Positions 42,610-51,715 of a DNA stretch of 64,000 nucleotides are shown piece after piece (the first letter of the stretch is position 1; each line of letters starts with the position of its first letter). The position numbers were made by a program, and so were the translations under genes. Where the stretch lies: assembly GCA_944332815.1 (NCBI GenBank), contig CALVKQ010000004.1:1-64000 (forward strand), written 5' to 3'. The notes under the pieces are model-generated. The model was not told the DNA's origin and made no database searches. It saw nothing but the letters and a program-made list of their open reading frames with translations. The stretch comes from an uncultured Clostridia bacterium. Its GTDB lineage: Bacteria > Bacillota > Clostridia > Christensenellales > CAG-917.

Positions 42610-43385
42610 GGCATTTTTCCCCGAACAGGAACGCATTGAAACCAATGGGGACGGGGTAAAGCCGGGGAACCCGCCTGCGGCGGGGCTTGGGGGCGCAAAT
42701 GTCCGATGAGGGACAAAACGCGTCCCCCATCGGACATTTTTGCCCCGTCCCCATTTGTTTCGGATTTGTATGCGAACTCAAACAACACTCGCTCAAAGTT
42801 CGCATCGTGCTCAAAGAATATAAAACTTGCTAACGTCCTCTGACATGGGAGTACAGACCCCCTCCTTCCCTTCGGGCTTTCCTCCCCCGTGCCGAAAGGG
42901 CTGTATTCCTCGCATCATGCAGGACTGACTTTTCGCCTCTAAAAAAAGTTTGTTTCTTGCACTCGCATAATCAAGCGGAGGACTGCACTCACAGAGAACC
43001 CGGCACGGGCGGAGGAATTCGGCACTCGCGCACTACGCCCGTGTCTACTTAATGCTCCGTCGGCGCTCGGCGCTCAGGGGGGACGCGCCGCGGCGTTCAA
43101 GCGGCGGCAAGCCGCCTGTGAACGCTTGGCTGAGCGGCGCGTTATTACGTCTTTGAACAGGGGCAAGTAAAAATCAAATACGCCCCGAAAGAGGGCACGT
43201 GGGAAATAGGGGTATAGTTCCGTCTTTGAAAAAGGGAGAGTTTTAATCAAGCACGCTCCGATAAGAGGTCACGTGGAATATTGGGGTGTATATTCCGTCC
43301 TTGAATGAGTGTGAGTTAAGTATCAAGCACGCTCGGAACAAGTGAACGTGGGAGAATTGGGGCGCTCCGCTTGAAAAAAGGATGA
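42610..43385 (-). repeat. Modular non-coding repeat island C (inverted)
   Basis: Modules of island A appear in reverse complement and reverse order: GGGGACGGGGTAAAGCC, GCGCAAATGTCCGATG..CATCGGACATTT hairpin, CCCCGTCCCCATTTG, ACGTCCTCTGACATGGGAG, GTATTCCTCGCATCATGCAG, GCATAATCAAGCGG, GCCCGTGTCTACTTAAT, long hairpin (43084-43141), and several TTCCGTCTTTGAA boxes with AAGCACGC. It ends just before coaX. Confidence 0.83.
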
Positions 43386-43449
43386 GTATTTGATACAATA
43401 TATCAAACTATACGTGTTTGCGCGCTCGCTCGTGGGCGCAGGAGGGACT

Positions 43450-44220
43450 ATGCTGCTTGCCATGGACATAGGCAACACCAACGTCAAGATAGGCATTTTC
43501 AAAGGGGAGGAGCTGGCGTACACCTGGAGGGTGTCCACCGTGGCTTCGCACACTGCGGACGAGTACGGCATGGTCATTTACGATCTGTTGCGTCAGGGCG
43601 GCCATTCTTTTGACGACATCGACGGGGCGGTGATGTCCTCCGTCGCGCCATCTCTCAATTACACGATAGAGCACATGTGTTCCTATTACACGGGCAGGAA
43701 GCCTCTCACCGTGGATCATCGCACGAAGACGGGCATAGAGGTGAGATACGACAACCCGTCCGAACTGGGTGCGGACAGGATGGTGGGGGCTGCCGCGGCT
43801 TACCGTTTTTACGGCGGTCCCGTCATAGAGGTGGACTTCGGCTCGGCGACGACGTTCAATCTGGTCACGGCGGAGGGCAGGTTCATAGGCGGAGCCATCG
43901 CGCCCGGCGTCAAGACGGCGGCGGAGTCGCTTGTCAACACGGCGGCGAAACTCCCCAGGGTGGAGCTTTCTCTCCCCGAGAGCATAGTGGGCACTTCCAC
44001 GAGAAGCTGTATGCAAGCCGGGTTGATATACGGTTATACGGGGCTTGTCAAGTATCTGGTGTCCAAATACCGCACATTGCCCGAGATGAAGGGCGCAAAG
44101 GTGGTCGCCACGGGCGGACTCAGCGAGCTTATCGCAGGTGTGGAGCCCGACCTTATCGACATCACCGACCGCGCGCTCGCGCTCAAAGGGTTGAAGTATA
44201 TCTACGACCTCAACGCATAA
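43450..44220 (+). CDS. coaX: Type III pantothenate kinase
   Basis: This 256-residue ASKHA-fold enzyme phosphorylates pantothenate, the first step of coenzyme A synthesis. Diagnostic motifs are MDIGNTNVKIGIF (phosphate 1), VDFGSATTFNLV (Asp and phosphate 2) and VVATGGLSELIA (adenosine site). The start at 43450 follows AGGAGGG; upstream frame extension is rejected. It precedes hom by 43 bp and probably shares its transcript. CoA supply fits with the phosphopantetheinyl transferase further down the same run of genes. Confidence 0.97.
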   Translation: MLLAMDIGNTNVKIGIFKGEELAYTWRVSTVASHTADEYGMVIYDLLRQGGHSFDDIDGAVMSSVAPSLNYTIEHMCSYYTGRKPLTVDHRTKTGIEVRYDNPSELGADRMVGAAAAYRFYGGPVIEVDFGSATTFNLVTAEGRFIGGAIAPGVKTAAESLVNTAAKLPRVELSLPESIVGTSTRSCMQAGLIYGYTGLVKYLVSKYRTLPEMKGAKVVATGGLSELIAGVEPDLIDITDRALALKGLKYIYDLNA

Positions 44221-44263
44221 AAGGAAATCAGGCGGCGAAAGCCGACATCGTTCAGGAGAATAT

Positions 44264-45541
44264 ATGAAAAAAATCGGAGTTGCCCTGCTCGGTCTGGGCG
44301 TAGTGGGCGGAGGAACTTACACCATCCTCACTTCTCAACGCGAATTTATCAAACGTAACGACGGCATCGACATCGAAATAAAGTGCGTGCTGGAAAAGAA
44401 CACGGAAAGATGCAAACAGCTGGGCGTCGATCCCTCCATCGTGTCCACCGACATCGACAGAGTGGTGAACGACCCCGAGATCTCCGTCGTCGCGGAATTC
44501 TTCGGCGGCATCGAGCCTGCCAAGACCTTCCTCATCAAGGCGCTGGAAGCAGGCAAGAGCATCGTCACCGCCAACAAGGAGATGTTCTCCAAAAACTGGC
44601 AGGAGCTGGAAGCCGCAGCGGAACGCGGAGGCGGCGGACTTTACTTCGAGGCGAGCTGCGCCGGCGGCATCCCCATCATCCGCACGCTCACGGACGGGAT
44701 GCAGGCAAACCGCATAACCTCCCTCAAAGGCATTGTCAACGGCACTACGAACTACATCCTCTCGCGCATGAGCGACGAAGGCGTGGATTACGCTTCCTGC
44801 CTCAAAGACGCGCAGGCTCTCGGCTATGCGGAGGCGGATCCCACCGCGGACGTGGAAGGTTTTGACGCGATGTACAAGAACAGCATCCTCTCTTCGCTGG
44901 CGTATAAAAAGCGTGTGCCCATCGATAAGATATACAGAGAAGGCATCTCCGGGATAGCGGTGGAGGACATCAATTACGGCAAGGAACTGGGCTACACTTT
45001 GAAACTGCTCGCCATCTCCAAGGACCGCGACGGCAAGATAGAAGCCAGGGTGCATCCGGCGTTTTTGCCCTCGGGGCATCCGCTTTCCTCCGTCAGCGGC
45101 TCTTTCAATGCGGTGTACGTGCACGGCGACAGCGTGGACGACATCATGCTTTACGGCAGAGGCGCGGGCGCGCTCCCCACGGGCAGCGCGATAGTCAGCG
45201 ACATAGTTTTTGCCGCAGGCAGGACGGAGCACCGCAGGTTCCCCTGGGAGCTGGAAGAAAAGATAAACGACGATGACTTTGCCTCCGACTTCTCCTCCCG
45301 TTACTACGTGCGCCTCACCGTGTCCGACGAGGAGGGGACTCTGAGCAAGATAACGGGCGTGTTCGGCCGCTGCGGCATATCTCTCGCCACCGTCGTGCAA
45401 AAAGAGGCGGTGTCCAGGGAAGTCGCGGTCATCTTCGTCACTCACGAAACCAAGGAAAGCGTCATGAAAAAGGCGCTCGCGAAAATAGAACAACTTTCGG
45501 GCGTGGAGAATATCGCCGCGCTGATAAGGGTGGAAGAATGA
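44264..45541 (+). CDS. hom: Homoserine dehydrogenase
   Basis: This 425-residue enzyme reduces aspartate semialdehyde to homoserine, the branch to threonine and methionine. LLGLGVVGGGTY is the nucleotide loop, VTANKEMFS and FEASCAGGIPIIRTL are active-site blocks, and GIVNGTTNYILSRM is the family signature. The C-terminal ACT domain (YYVRLTVSDEEGTLSKITGVF) indicates threonine feedback. GGAGAA precedes the ATG. It overlaps malQ by 4 nt (ATGA). Confidence 0.98.
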   Translation: MKKIGVALLGLGVVGGGTYTILTSQREFIKRNDGIDIEIKCVLEKNTERCKQLGVDPSIVSTDIDRVVNDPEISVVAEFFGGIEPAKTFLIKALEAGKSIVTANKEMFSKNWQELEAAAERGGGGLYFEASCAGGIPIIRTLTDGMQANRITSLKGIVNGTTNYILSRMSDEGVDYASCLKDAQALGYAEADPTADVEGFDAMYKNSILSSLAYKKRVPIDKIYREGISGIAVEDINYGKELGYTLKLLAISKDRDGKIEARVHPAFLPSGHPLSSVSGSFNAVYVHGDSVDDIMLYGRGAGALPTGSAIVSDIVFAAGRTEHRRFPWELEEKINDDDFASDFSSRYYVRLTVSDEEGTLSKITGVFGRCGISLATVVQKEAVSREVAVIFVTHETKESVMKKALAKIEQLSGVENIAALIRVEE

Positions 45542-47067
45542 TCGCTCCCAAATTCAAACGCTCGGCAGGGGTGCTCCTGCCGATCAGCTCACTGCCCAGC
45601 CCGTACGGGATAGGGTGCTTTTCGCGCGACGCGGAGAATTTTGCCGAAATGGCGGCGGATATGGGGTTCTCGTGGTGGCAGGTGCTGCCCATAACCATAC
45701 TCGGCGCAGGCAATTCGCCCTATTCGGGCTATTCCACGCACGCAGGCAACTTCCTTTACATCAACCCCATGCTCCTGCACCACGAGGGGCTGCTCACGGC
45801 GGAAGAGGTGGAAGCGGCAAAGTACGGCGGACAGCCTTACAAGGTGGACTATGCCTTTGCGCGCGAGAACATCAAACGCGTGCTCCGTATCGCGTTCGGG
45901 CGCATCACCCCGGAGGTGGCGGAGAGGATAGCCGCTTTCAGGAGGGAAGAGGAGTACTGGGTGGAGGACTATGCGCTGTTCATGGCGCTCGCCGACCGCT
46001 ACGGCGGCAAATGGTCGGAGTGGGAGCCCGGGCTCGCGTTCCGCGAGGAAAAGGCGCTCGCCGAAGCGAGGGAACGCTTTGCCGCGGAGATAGAGTTCTA
46101 CATCTTCGAGCAATACGAGTTTTACAGGCAGTGGTTCTTCGTCAAGGAGAAGATAAACGCGCGCGGAGTGCGCATCATAGGGGATCTGCCTTTCTACGTC
46201 GCCACGGAGAGCGTGGACGTCTGGACGCACGCGGAGGAGTTTCTGCTCGACAAAAAGGGACGTCCCACCGATGTCGCCGGAGTGCCGCCGGACGCGTTCG
46301 CGGCAAAGGGACAGATCTGGGGCAACTGCCTTTACGATTTCGCTGCGATGAAAAAGTCGGGCTACAAGTGGTGGAGGCGGCGCATCTCTCATTGCCTCAA
46401 AATGTATGACGCGCTCAGGCTGGACCATTTCCGCGCGTTCTACAACTTCTTCGCCATACCTGCCGAGGACACGGACACCGCAATAAACGGCAGCTGGAAG
46501 TACGGCCCCGGGCAGGAACTCATCGACTATATGCTCGCGGACAACCCCGACGCGCTCTTCATCGCGGAGGACCTCGGGCTCATAGACCCCGATTGCCGCA
46601 AGTTCATAGACGGGACGGGCATCTCCACCATGCGAGTTTTCCAGTTCGCGTTCGACGGGACGCAGAGCGTGCACCTTCCCTATTTTTACGACAGGACCAA
46701 CGTGGCGTATTCGGGCACGCACGACAACAACACTTTGCTCGGGTGGCTGTATGAGATGAACCCGGACGCGCGCGATTTCGCGCTCAAATATTGCGGCTTC
46801 ACAGGACCGGGTTGGGGGAGCGGCGGACCTCACTGCGCATCCACGAAAGCCATTCTGCGCACCATAGCCGCGTCTTCCGCCGTGCTTGCCGTCTTCCCCG
46901 TGCAGGATATGCTGGGTTACGGCGCGGACACTCGCGTGAATGTGCCCGGCACTCCGGAAGGCAACTGGGAGTTCCGCCTTGCGTACGAGCTCATGCTCAC
47001 GGTGGACCGCGACTTCTTTCTGGACATCAACAACACTTACGGAAGGCTCGGAGGCGGCAGAGCATGA
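45538..47067 (+). CDS. malQ: 4-alpha-glucanotransferase
   Basis: This 509-residue GH77 amylomaltase (disproportionating enzyme) moves glucan chains between alpha-1,4-glucans in maltodextrin or glycogen metabolism. AGVLLPISSLPSPYGIG starts the domain. Catalytic blocks are LRLDHFRAFYNFFAIP (nucleophile Asp), FIAEDLG (acid/base Glu) and YSGTHDNNTLLGW. Length is normal. It is coupled to hom upstream and to the next gene by ATGA overlaps, which is unusual company for a glucan enzyme. Confidence 0.97.
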   Translation: MIAPKFKRSAGVLLPISSLPSPYGIGCFSRDAENFAEMAADMGFSWWQVLPITILGAGNSPYSGYSTHAGNFLYINPMLLHHEGLLTAEEVEAAKYGGQPYKVDYAFARENIKRVLRIAFGRITPEVAERIAAFRREEEYWVEDYALFMALADRYGGKWSEWEPGLAFREEKALAEARERFAAEIEFYIFEQYEFYRQWFFVKEKINARGVRIIGDLPFYVATESVDVWTHAEEFLLDKKGRPTDVAGVPPDAFAAKGQIWGNCLYDFAAMKKSGYKWWRRRISHCLKMYDALRLDHFRAFYNFFAIPAEDTDTAINGSWKYGPGQELIDYMLADNPDALFIAEDLGLIDPDCRKFIDGTGISTMRVFQFAFDGTQSVHLPYFYDRTNVAYSGTHDNNTLLGWLYEMNPDARDFALKYCGFTGPGWGSGGPHCASTKAILRTIAASSAVLAVFPVQDMLGYGADTRVNVPGTPEGNWEFRLAYELMLTVDRDFFLDINNTYGRLGGGRA

Positions 47068-47579
47068 TACTCTTCTTTGCGGAGGGCGAGTGCGACAGCG
47101 ACGCGTTCGTCAAACATTGCTACGCGCACTTCGCGGACATAATGAACGCCGCCGGCTGCAACTATCCGTATGACGTCGAGATAGTCAGGGAGTGCGGCGA
47201 GAAACCGCGCTTTGACAAGGGCGGCGCGCACTTCTCCCTCTCCCATTCGCACGGCGTGCTCATGCTGGGCATATCGCGCACCGAGATAGGCGTGGACGTG
47301 GAGAAGATACGTCCCGTCAACCTTGACAAGTTCGGTTTTCTCGGCGCGAAGACGGAAGAGGACTTTTTCAGGAAGTGGACGGAAAAGGAGAGCTGGCTCA
47401 AATATACGGGCGCAGGGCTCAAAGATTTCCGCCGTCCCATAGCCGAGGACGCGCACTTCGAACACTTCGAAGCGTTCGAAGGCTACGACGCCTGCGTGTG
47501 TGCGGAACCGCAGGATGTCAGAGCGTATCTCATCGACCTCGATCAGGTCGAAGGGCGCGAAGGAAAGGATAAAAACTGA
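47064..47579 (+). CDS. 4'-phosphopantetheinyl transferase superfamily protein
   Basis: This 171-residue protein probably transfers phosphopantetheine from CoA to a carrier protein. HFSLSHSHGVLMLGIS, IGVDVEKIRP (Mg-binding Asp and Glu) and FRKWTEKESWLKYTGAG are the three superfamily motifs of the Sfp/Gsp type. At 171 residues it is shorter than typical Sfp, mainly at the N-terminus. It overlaps malQ by 4 nt. An acyl carrier protein gene follows 87 bp later and is the likely partner. Confidence 0.9.
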   Translation: MILFFAEGECDSDAFVKHCYAHFADIMNAAGCNYPYDVEIVRECGEKPRFDKGGAHFSLSHSHGVLMLGISRTEIGVDVEKIRPVNLDKFGFLGAKTEEDFFRKWTEKESWLKYTGAGLKDFRRPIAEDAHFEHFEAFEGYDACVCAEPQDVRAYLIDLDQVEGREGKDKN

Positions 47580-47666
47580 CCGAATTTCCGTTTTATCGCG
47601 CGTTTCATGGCGATAAACACCAAGTTAGGTCAAAATAAACAACAAAATCATGATGTGAGGAATAAC

Positions 47667-47906
47667 ATGAACAACGACATTTTCGAGAAGTTGAAAGCCA
47701 TTGCGGTCAATGATATCGGCATCGACGCCGACAAGATCAAGCCCGAGAGCGTCATCATCGAGGACCTCGGGCTGGACAGCCTGGACATGGTGGACATGCT
47801 GATGAAAGTGGAGGAAACTTTCGGCGTCACCATAGACGACGGCGACGTCGCCGAGATGAGAACGGTCGCCGATGTGGTGGACTTCATAGAGGGAGCCATA
47901 GCCTGA
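47667..47906 (+). CDS. Acyl carrier protein
   Basis: This 79-residue acidic four-helix protein has the phosphopantetheine attachment serine in LGLDSLDMVDMLM. A typical AcpP would read DSLxxVE; here the helix is DSLDMVD. No fatty-acid synthesis gene is adjacent, so it may be an accessory ACP serving a pathway outside the window or the general pool. GTGAGGA precedes ATG 47667. The upstream PPTase gene could activate it. Confidence 0.95.
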   Translation: MNNDIFEKLKAIAVNDIGIDADKIKPESVIIEDLGLDSLDMVDMLMKVEETFGVTIDDGDVAEMRTVADVVDFIEGAIA

Positions 47907-48005
47907 CGCCTTACGGGGCGCGCCGATTTGACGGGGCGCCGGCTCTCTCTCCTCTGATTTTTCGGAGCAGGGAATATTTTACCGTCACGGAGCGGACGGT
48001 TTGTC

Positions 48006-48932
48006 ATGCAAAGTATCATAACAGTCCGACATCTTGTCAAAAACTACGGGGACATACGCGCGGTCAAAGATATCTCTTTCGAGGTCGCGCGAGGTGAACT
48101 TTTCGCTTTTCTCGGATTGAACGGCGCAGGGAAAAGCACGACCATAAATATACTTGCGACCATACTCCCCAAAACGTCGGGCAAGGCGTTCGTTGACGGG
48201 TTGGATCTGGATCGCGACAGAGAGGAGATAAAACGGCGGATAGGCATAGTTTTTCAAGGGTCTGTGCTGGATGACAGGCTGACCGTCCGCGACAACCTTG
48301 CCGTGCGCGCGTCTTTTTACGGTTTGAGGGGGGCCAGGCTGAAAGCCAGACTCGGTGAAGTCGCGGAGATGTTCCTGTTGGAGGACATCATGTCGCGCCC
48401 TTACGGGAAACTTTCGGGCGGACAGCGCCGCCGCGTGGATGTGGCAAGGGGGCTCATACACCGTCCTTCCGTGTTGTTTTTGGACGAGCCCACCACCGGG
48501 CTGGACCCTCAGACGAGAAAAAGAGTGTGGGAGGTGCTGAACGAACTCCGCAGAAAGACGGACATGACCGTTTTCCTCACCACGCATTATATGGAAGAGG
48601 CTGCGGACGCTGACACCGTGGTGATAATGGACGACGGGAATATCGTGGCGCAGGGGACGCCGCACGAACTCAAAACATTGTATTCGGGCGATTACGTCAA
48701 GCTGTATCTCCCGCGCTCGGCGCAGACGGACGCCTTGCTTTCAGGTGAGGGCGTGGAGTTCGATCACGAAGGGGAGTGCTACCGCATAAAGACGTCCGGC
48801 ACTACGGCGGCGAGGGATCTCATCCTCGCGCACCCCGACCTTGCGACGGACTTCGAAGTCGTCAAAGGGGACATGGACGACGTGTTCCTGCGCGCCACCG
48901 GCAAAAAACTTTCGGGGGAGGACAAAGCATGA
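48006..48932 (+). CDS. ABC transporter ATP-binding protein (DrrA-like exporter)
   Basis: This 308-residue ATPase belongs to the drug/lipid exporter group. Walker A is GLNGAGKST, the Q-loop is at VFQG, the signature is LSGGQRRRVDVARGL, Walker B VLFLDEP with TTGLDPQT, and switch His is in TTHYMEEA. The C-terminal extension (~80 residues, ending VKGDMDDVFLRATGKKL) is typical of DrrA/NatA-type subunits. It overlaps the permease gene by 4 nt. Confidence 0.96.
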   Translation: MQSIITVRHLVKNYGDIRAVKDISFEVARGELFAFLGLNGAGKSTTINILATILPKTSGKAFVDGLDLDRDREEIKRRIGIVFQGSVLDDRLTVRDNLAVRASFYGLRGARLKARLGEVAEMFLLEDIMSRPYGKLSGGQRRRVDVARGLIHRPSVLFLDEPTTGLDPQTRKRVWEVLNELRRKTDMTVFLTTHYMEEAADADTVVIMDDGNIVAQGTPHELKTLYSGDYVKLYLPRSAQTDALLSGEGVEFDHEGECYRIKTSGTTAARDLILAHPDLATDFEVVKGDMDDVFLRATGKKLSGEDKA

Positions 48933-49903
48933 AAGGCATCCCTCAAAGCGCAGCCGACGAAGTTTTTGCGTTTTCGCAGCTGGTCAAGCGGCATTGCAAG
49001 GTCTTTTTGAAGGACCGCATGGCGGTGTTCTTTTCCCTTCTCGCGCCCATCATAGTATTTTTGCTGTACGTGCTGTTTTTGGGGGATCTGCAGGAGGACA
49101 CGGTGTTGAGTTTCTTCCCCGAGGGCGTCCCCGTCCCCGAGGGCGCGGTGAGCGCTTTTGTGGACAGTTGGATGATATCGGGCGTGCTGGGGACGGCGTG
49201 TTTTACGGTGTCGTTCAGCGCAAATTCCATCATGGTGCAGGACAAGTGCCGCGGTCAGATCCGCGACTGTCTGGTTTCGCCCGTGAAGAGGGGCACCGTT
49301 ACGCTGGCGTACTTTGCGTTCAATTTTCTCGTGACGGTCATAGTGGTGACTCTGGTCTGCCTTTTGTGTTTCGTGTATCTCGCCGCGACGGACGGATTTA
49401 TGATGACGGCGGCGAGCGCGTTCGGAGTGCTCGGGAACGTGGCGTATTCGGCGCTTTCGTCCACGCTGTTCTCGGTGCTGGTCTGTTCTCTTTTCCGCAC
49501 GGAAGGCGCACTCAGCGGTTTTGTGGGCATAGTCAGCGCGGCGATAGGCTTCCTCATCGGCGCGTATATGCCGCTTTCCGCTTTCCCGGAAGGAGTGCAA
49601 TATTTTGCGGCGCTGCTCCCCGGGACGCATTCCGCAGGGATATTCCGAAACCTCCTGATGTCTGGCGCTTTGGACAGCCTTACGGCAGGGCTGCCCGAAG
49701 AGGCTTACACCGGCATATCGGAGGCGTTTTCCATGCGGCTGGATATGTTCGGCGCCGAGGTCGGGGCGGACATGATGGCGGTTTACATAGCGTGCAGCGT
49801 GGTGGTGTTCGCGGTGCTGAATGTCATGGTCGGGAGCAAGTTGTTGGATCTGTCCTCCGGCGGCGGAGGAAAAGTGAGTTTCAAAAAGAAAACGGAAAAG
49901 TAA
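48929..49903 (+). CDS. ABC-2 type exporter permease
   Basis: This 324-residue integral membrane protein has one N-terminal helix (MAVFFSLLAPIIVFLLYVLF), a ~70-residue outer loop and five further helices, the usual ABC-2 layout. It contains the cytoplasmic coupling segment DKCRGQIRDCLVSPVKRGTVTLAYF. It pairs with the upstream ATPase to form an exporter; the substrate is unknown. A terminator follows. Confidence 0.93.
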   Translation: MKGIPQSAADEVFAFSQLVKRHCKVFLKDRMAVFFSLLAPIIVFLLYVLFLGDLQEDTVLSFFPEGVPVPEGAVSAFVDSWMISGVLGTACFTVSFSANSIMVQDKCRGQIRDCLVSPVKRGTVTLAYFAFNFLVTVIVVTLVCLLCFVYLAATDGFMMTAASAFGVLGNVAYSALSSTLFSVLVCSLFRTEGALSGFVGIVSAAIGFLIGAYMPLSAFPEGVQYFAALLPGTHSAGIFRNLLMSGALDSLTAGLPEEAYTGISEAFSMRLDMFGAEVGADMMAVYIACSVVVFAVLNVMVGSKLLDLSSGGGGKVSFKKKTEK

Positions 49904-49937
49904 AGGCGAGCGCTTTCGAGGTCGCGCGGCAAATCAA

Positions 49938-49974
49938 AACCCTGCAGAAAGGATGCTTTCCGGCAGGGTTTTTG
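49938..49974 (+). terminator. Terminator of the ABC exporter operon
   Basis: AAAACCCTGC and GCAGGGTTTT enclose an inner GAAAGGATGCTTTC fold; a T run follows. Confidence 0.88.
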
Positions 49975-50192
49975 TGTATCGGAGGTCTTATATCCCGGAT
50001 GTCTTGTATGTCGGTGCGGAACGGTGCGGACCTACATCGGAGCAATTTTTCGGTGTTTTGCACTGCCGAAACTTGCGGCTGAACAAACCGTTGCCTGCGT
50101 TTCGCCCGTGCGCGGTCATCCGAAACTTCGCAGGTGCGAGCGCTTCCGCGCCCGAGCCGTACCGTTCGCCGCAGGGATAAGCGACGGGCGGT

Positions 50193-51245
50193 TCAGAGCC
50201 TTTTTGCTATCTCCCGAGTGAGGGCGCGCGTGCCGAGCGTGCCGCCTATATCTGCGGTGCCCAGTCCTTCCGCAAGCGCGCTTTCCACTGCGTTTTCCAC
50301 TGTGTTTGCCTCTTCGTCCAGATCAAACGACAGCCGCAGCATCATGGCGGCGGAGAGTATGGTGCCCACCGGGTCGGCTTTGTCCAGCCCTGCGAGCGTG
50401 GGTGCGGAGCCGTGTATCGCTTCGTACATCCCCACCGTGGTCGCGCCGAGAGAGGCGGAGGGCATCACCCCGATGCTGCCCACTATGGCGGCAGTCAGGT
50501 CGGAGAGTATGTCCCCGAACATATTGGAGGTGAGGAGGACGTCGAACTGCGAGGGCGCGAGCGCGAGCTGCATCGCCGCATTGTCCACATACATCATGTC
50601 AAGCTGCACGGAAGGGTAGTCCTCCGCAATGTCGCTGACCACTTTTCGCCAAAGTCCTGATGTGGTGAGGACGTTGGCTTTGTCCACCAGACACACCTTG
50701 CGGCGTCGCTTTTCCGCCAGTTCGTAGGCTATGCGCGCGACGCGTTCTATTTCCAACTCGGCGTAACTTTCGGTGTCGTATGCCTCTCTGCCCATCGCAC
50801 CCGTGCGGAAACCGCGCTCGCCGAAATATATGCCGCCTGTCAGTTCGCGCACCGTGACCAGGTCTATGCCGCGGTCGGCGATGTCCTGTCGCAGAGCGGA
50901 CGCGCCTTTGAGGGAGGGGAAGAGTTTAGCAGGGCGGAGGTTGGCGTAAAGCCCCAATTCCTTGCGTATCCCGAGCAAAGCCGCTTCGGGGCGCACGGGG
51001 GCATGATCCCACTTTTCGCCGCCCACCGCGCCGAGCAGCACGGCGTCCGCGGTATGCGCGGCTCTCACCGTCGCTTCGGGCAGAGGAGAGCCCACGGCGT
51101 CTATCGCCGCGCCGCCTATCAACGCTTCTTCAAAACGGAAATCGTGTCCGAACTTTTCCGCCACGCCCTCCAGCACGGCTTTTGCCGCGGCTACTATCTC
51201 GGGGCCTATCCCGTCGCCGGGGAGCAGAAGAATGTCAGCCTTCAT
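50193..51245 (-). CDS. leuB: 3-isopropylmalate dehydrogenase
   Basis: This 350-residue NAD enzyme oxidatively decarboxylates 3-isopropylmalate in leucine synthesis and can also act on the methylmalate of the citramalate route. LLPGDGIGPEIV, LYANLRPAKLFPSL, RELTGGIYFG, and the metal/substrate block SNMFGDILSDL are present. It overlaps leuD by 11 nt and is the last gene of the seven-gene branched-chain operon. Confidence 0.97.
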   Translation of the reverse strand: MKADILLLPGDGIGPEIVAAAKAVLEGVAEKFGHDFRFEEALIGGAAIDAVGSPLPEATVRAAHTADAVLLGAVGGEKWDHAPVRPEAALLGIRKELGLYANLRPAKLFPSLKGASALRQDIADRGIDLVTVRELTGGIYFGERGFRTGAMGREAYDTESYAELEIERVARIAYELAEKRRRKVCLVDKANVLTTSGLWRKVVSDIAEDYPSVQLDMMYVDNAAMQLALAPSQFDVLLTSNMFGDILSDLTAAIVGSIGVMPSASLGATTVGMYEAIHGSAPTLAGLDKADPVGTILSAAMMLRLSFDLDEEANTVENAVESALAEGLGTADIGGTLGTRALTREIAKRL

Positions 51246-51714
51246 CTTTCACCGCCTCCATAAGTCCCCCCTTTGCAAGTATCTTCGCCACATAGTCGTC
51301 CATGGGCGGAAGGGGATAAGACTTGCCCTTTGTTAAGTCTGTTAAAACGCCGTTTTCGATGGTTAAAACGTCGTTTTCGTCTATTTCATCTGCCATTTCC
51401 GCGCTTTCTATGATATAAAGACCGGTGTTCACCGCGTTGCGGAAAAAGATACGCGCGAAACTTTTCGCGATGACCGCGCGCACCCCCGACGCCTTTAACG
51501 CGAGAGGGGCGTGTTCGCGGCTGGAACCGCTGCCGAAGTTGAAACCGCCCACCACGAAGTCGCCGGGTCGCACACGTTTTGAGAACTCCGGGTCTATGTC
51601 TTCCATGGCGTGCGCTTTGAGGTTTTGCGCGCTCGCGTCGTTGAGATATCTGGCAGGTATGATGACGTCCGTGTTCACGTTGTCGCCGTATTTGAAAACC
51701 TTTCCCTTTTCCAT
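51235..51714 (-). CDS. leuD: 3-isopropylmalate dehydratase small subunit
   Basis: This 159-residue swivel-domain subunit of isopropylmalate isomerase has the signature GGFNFGSGSSREHAPLAL and the short bacterial/archaeal-like length (normal 160-200). VFKYGDNVNTDVIIPARYL is at the N-terminus. The start at 51714 is 1 bp after the leuC stop. With leuC it can isomerise both isopropylmalate and citramalate. Confidence 0.97.
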   Translation of the reverse strand: MEKGKVFKYGDNVNTDVIIPARYLNDASAQNLKAHAMEDIDPEFSKRVRPGDFVVGGFNFGSGSSREHAPLALKASGVRAVIAKSFARIFFRNAVNTGLYIIESAEMADEIDENDVLTIENGVLTDLTKGKSYPLPPMDDYVAKILAKGGLMEAVKDEG

Positions 51715-51715
51715 A

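Noticed and set aside
42566..42814. N-terminal extension of the Cys-rich protein to a 153-residue frame
   Set aside because: The extension translates island C repeat sequence; the internal ATG at 42526 has a near-perfect AAGGAGG site.
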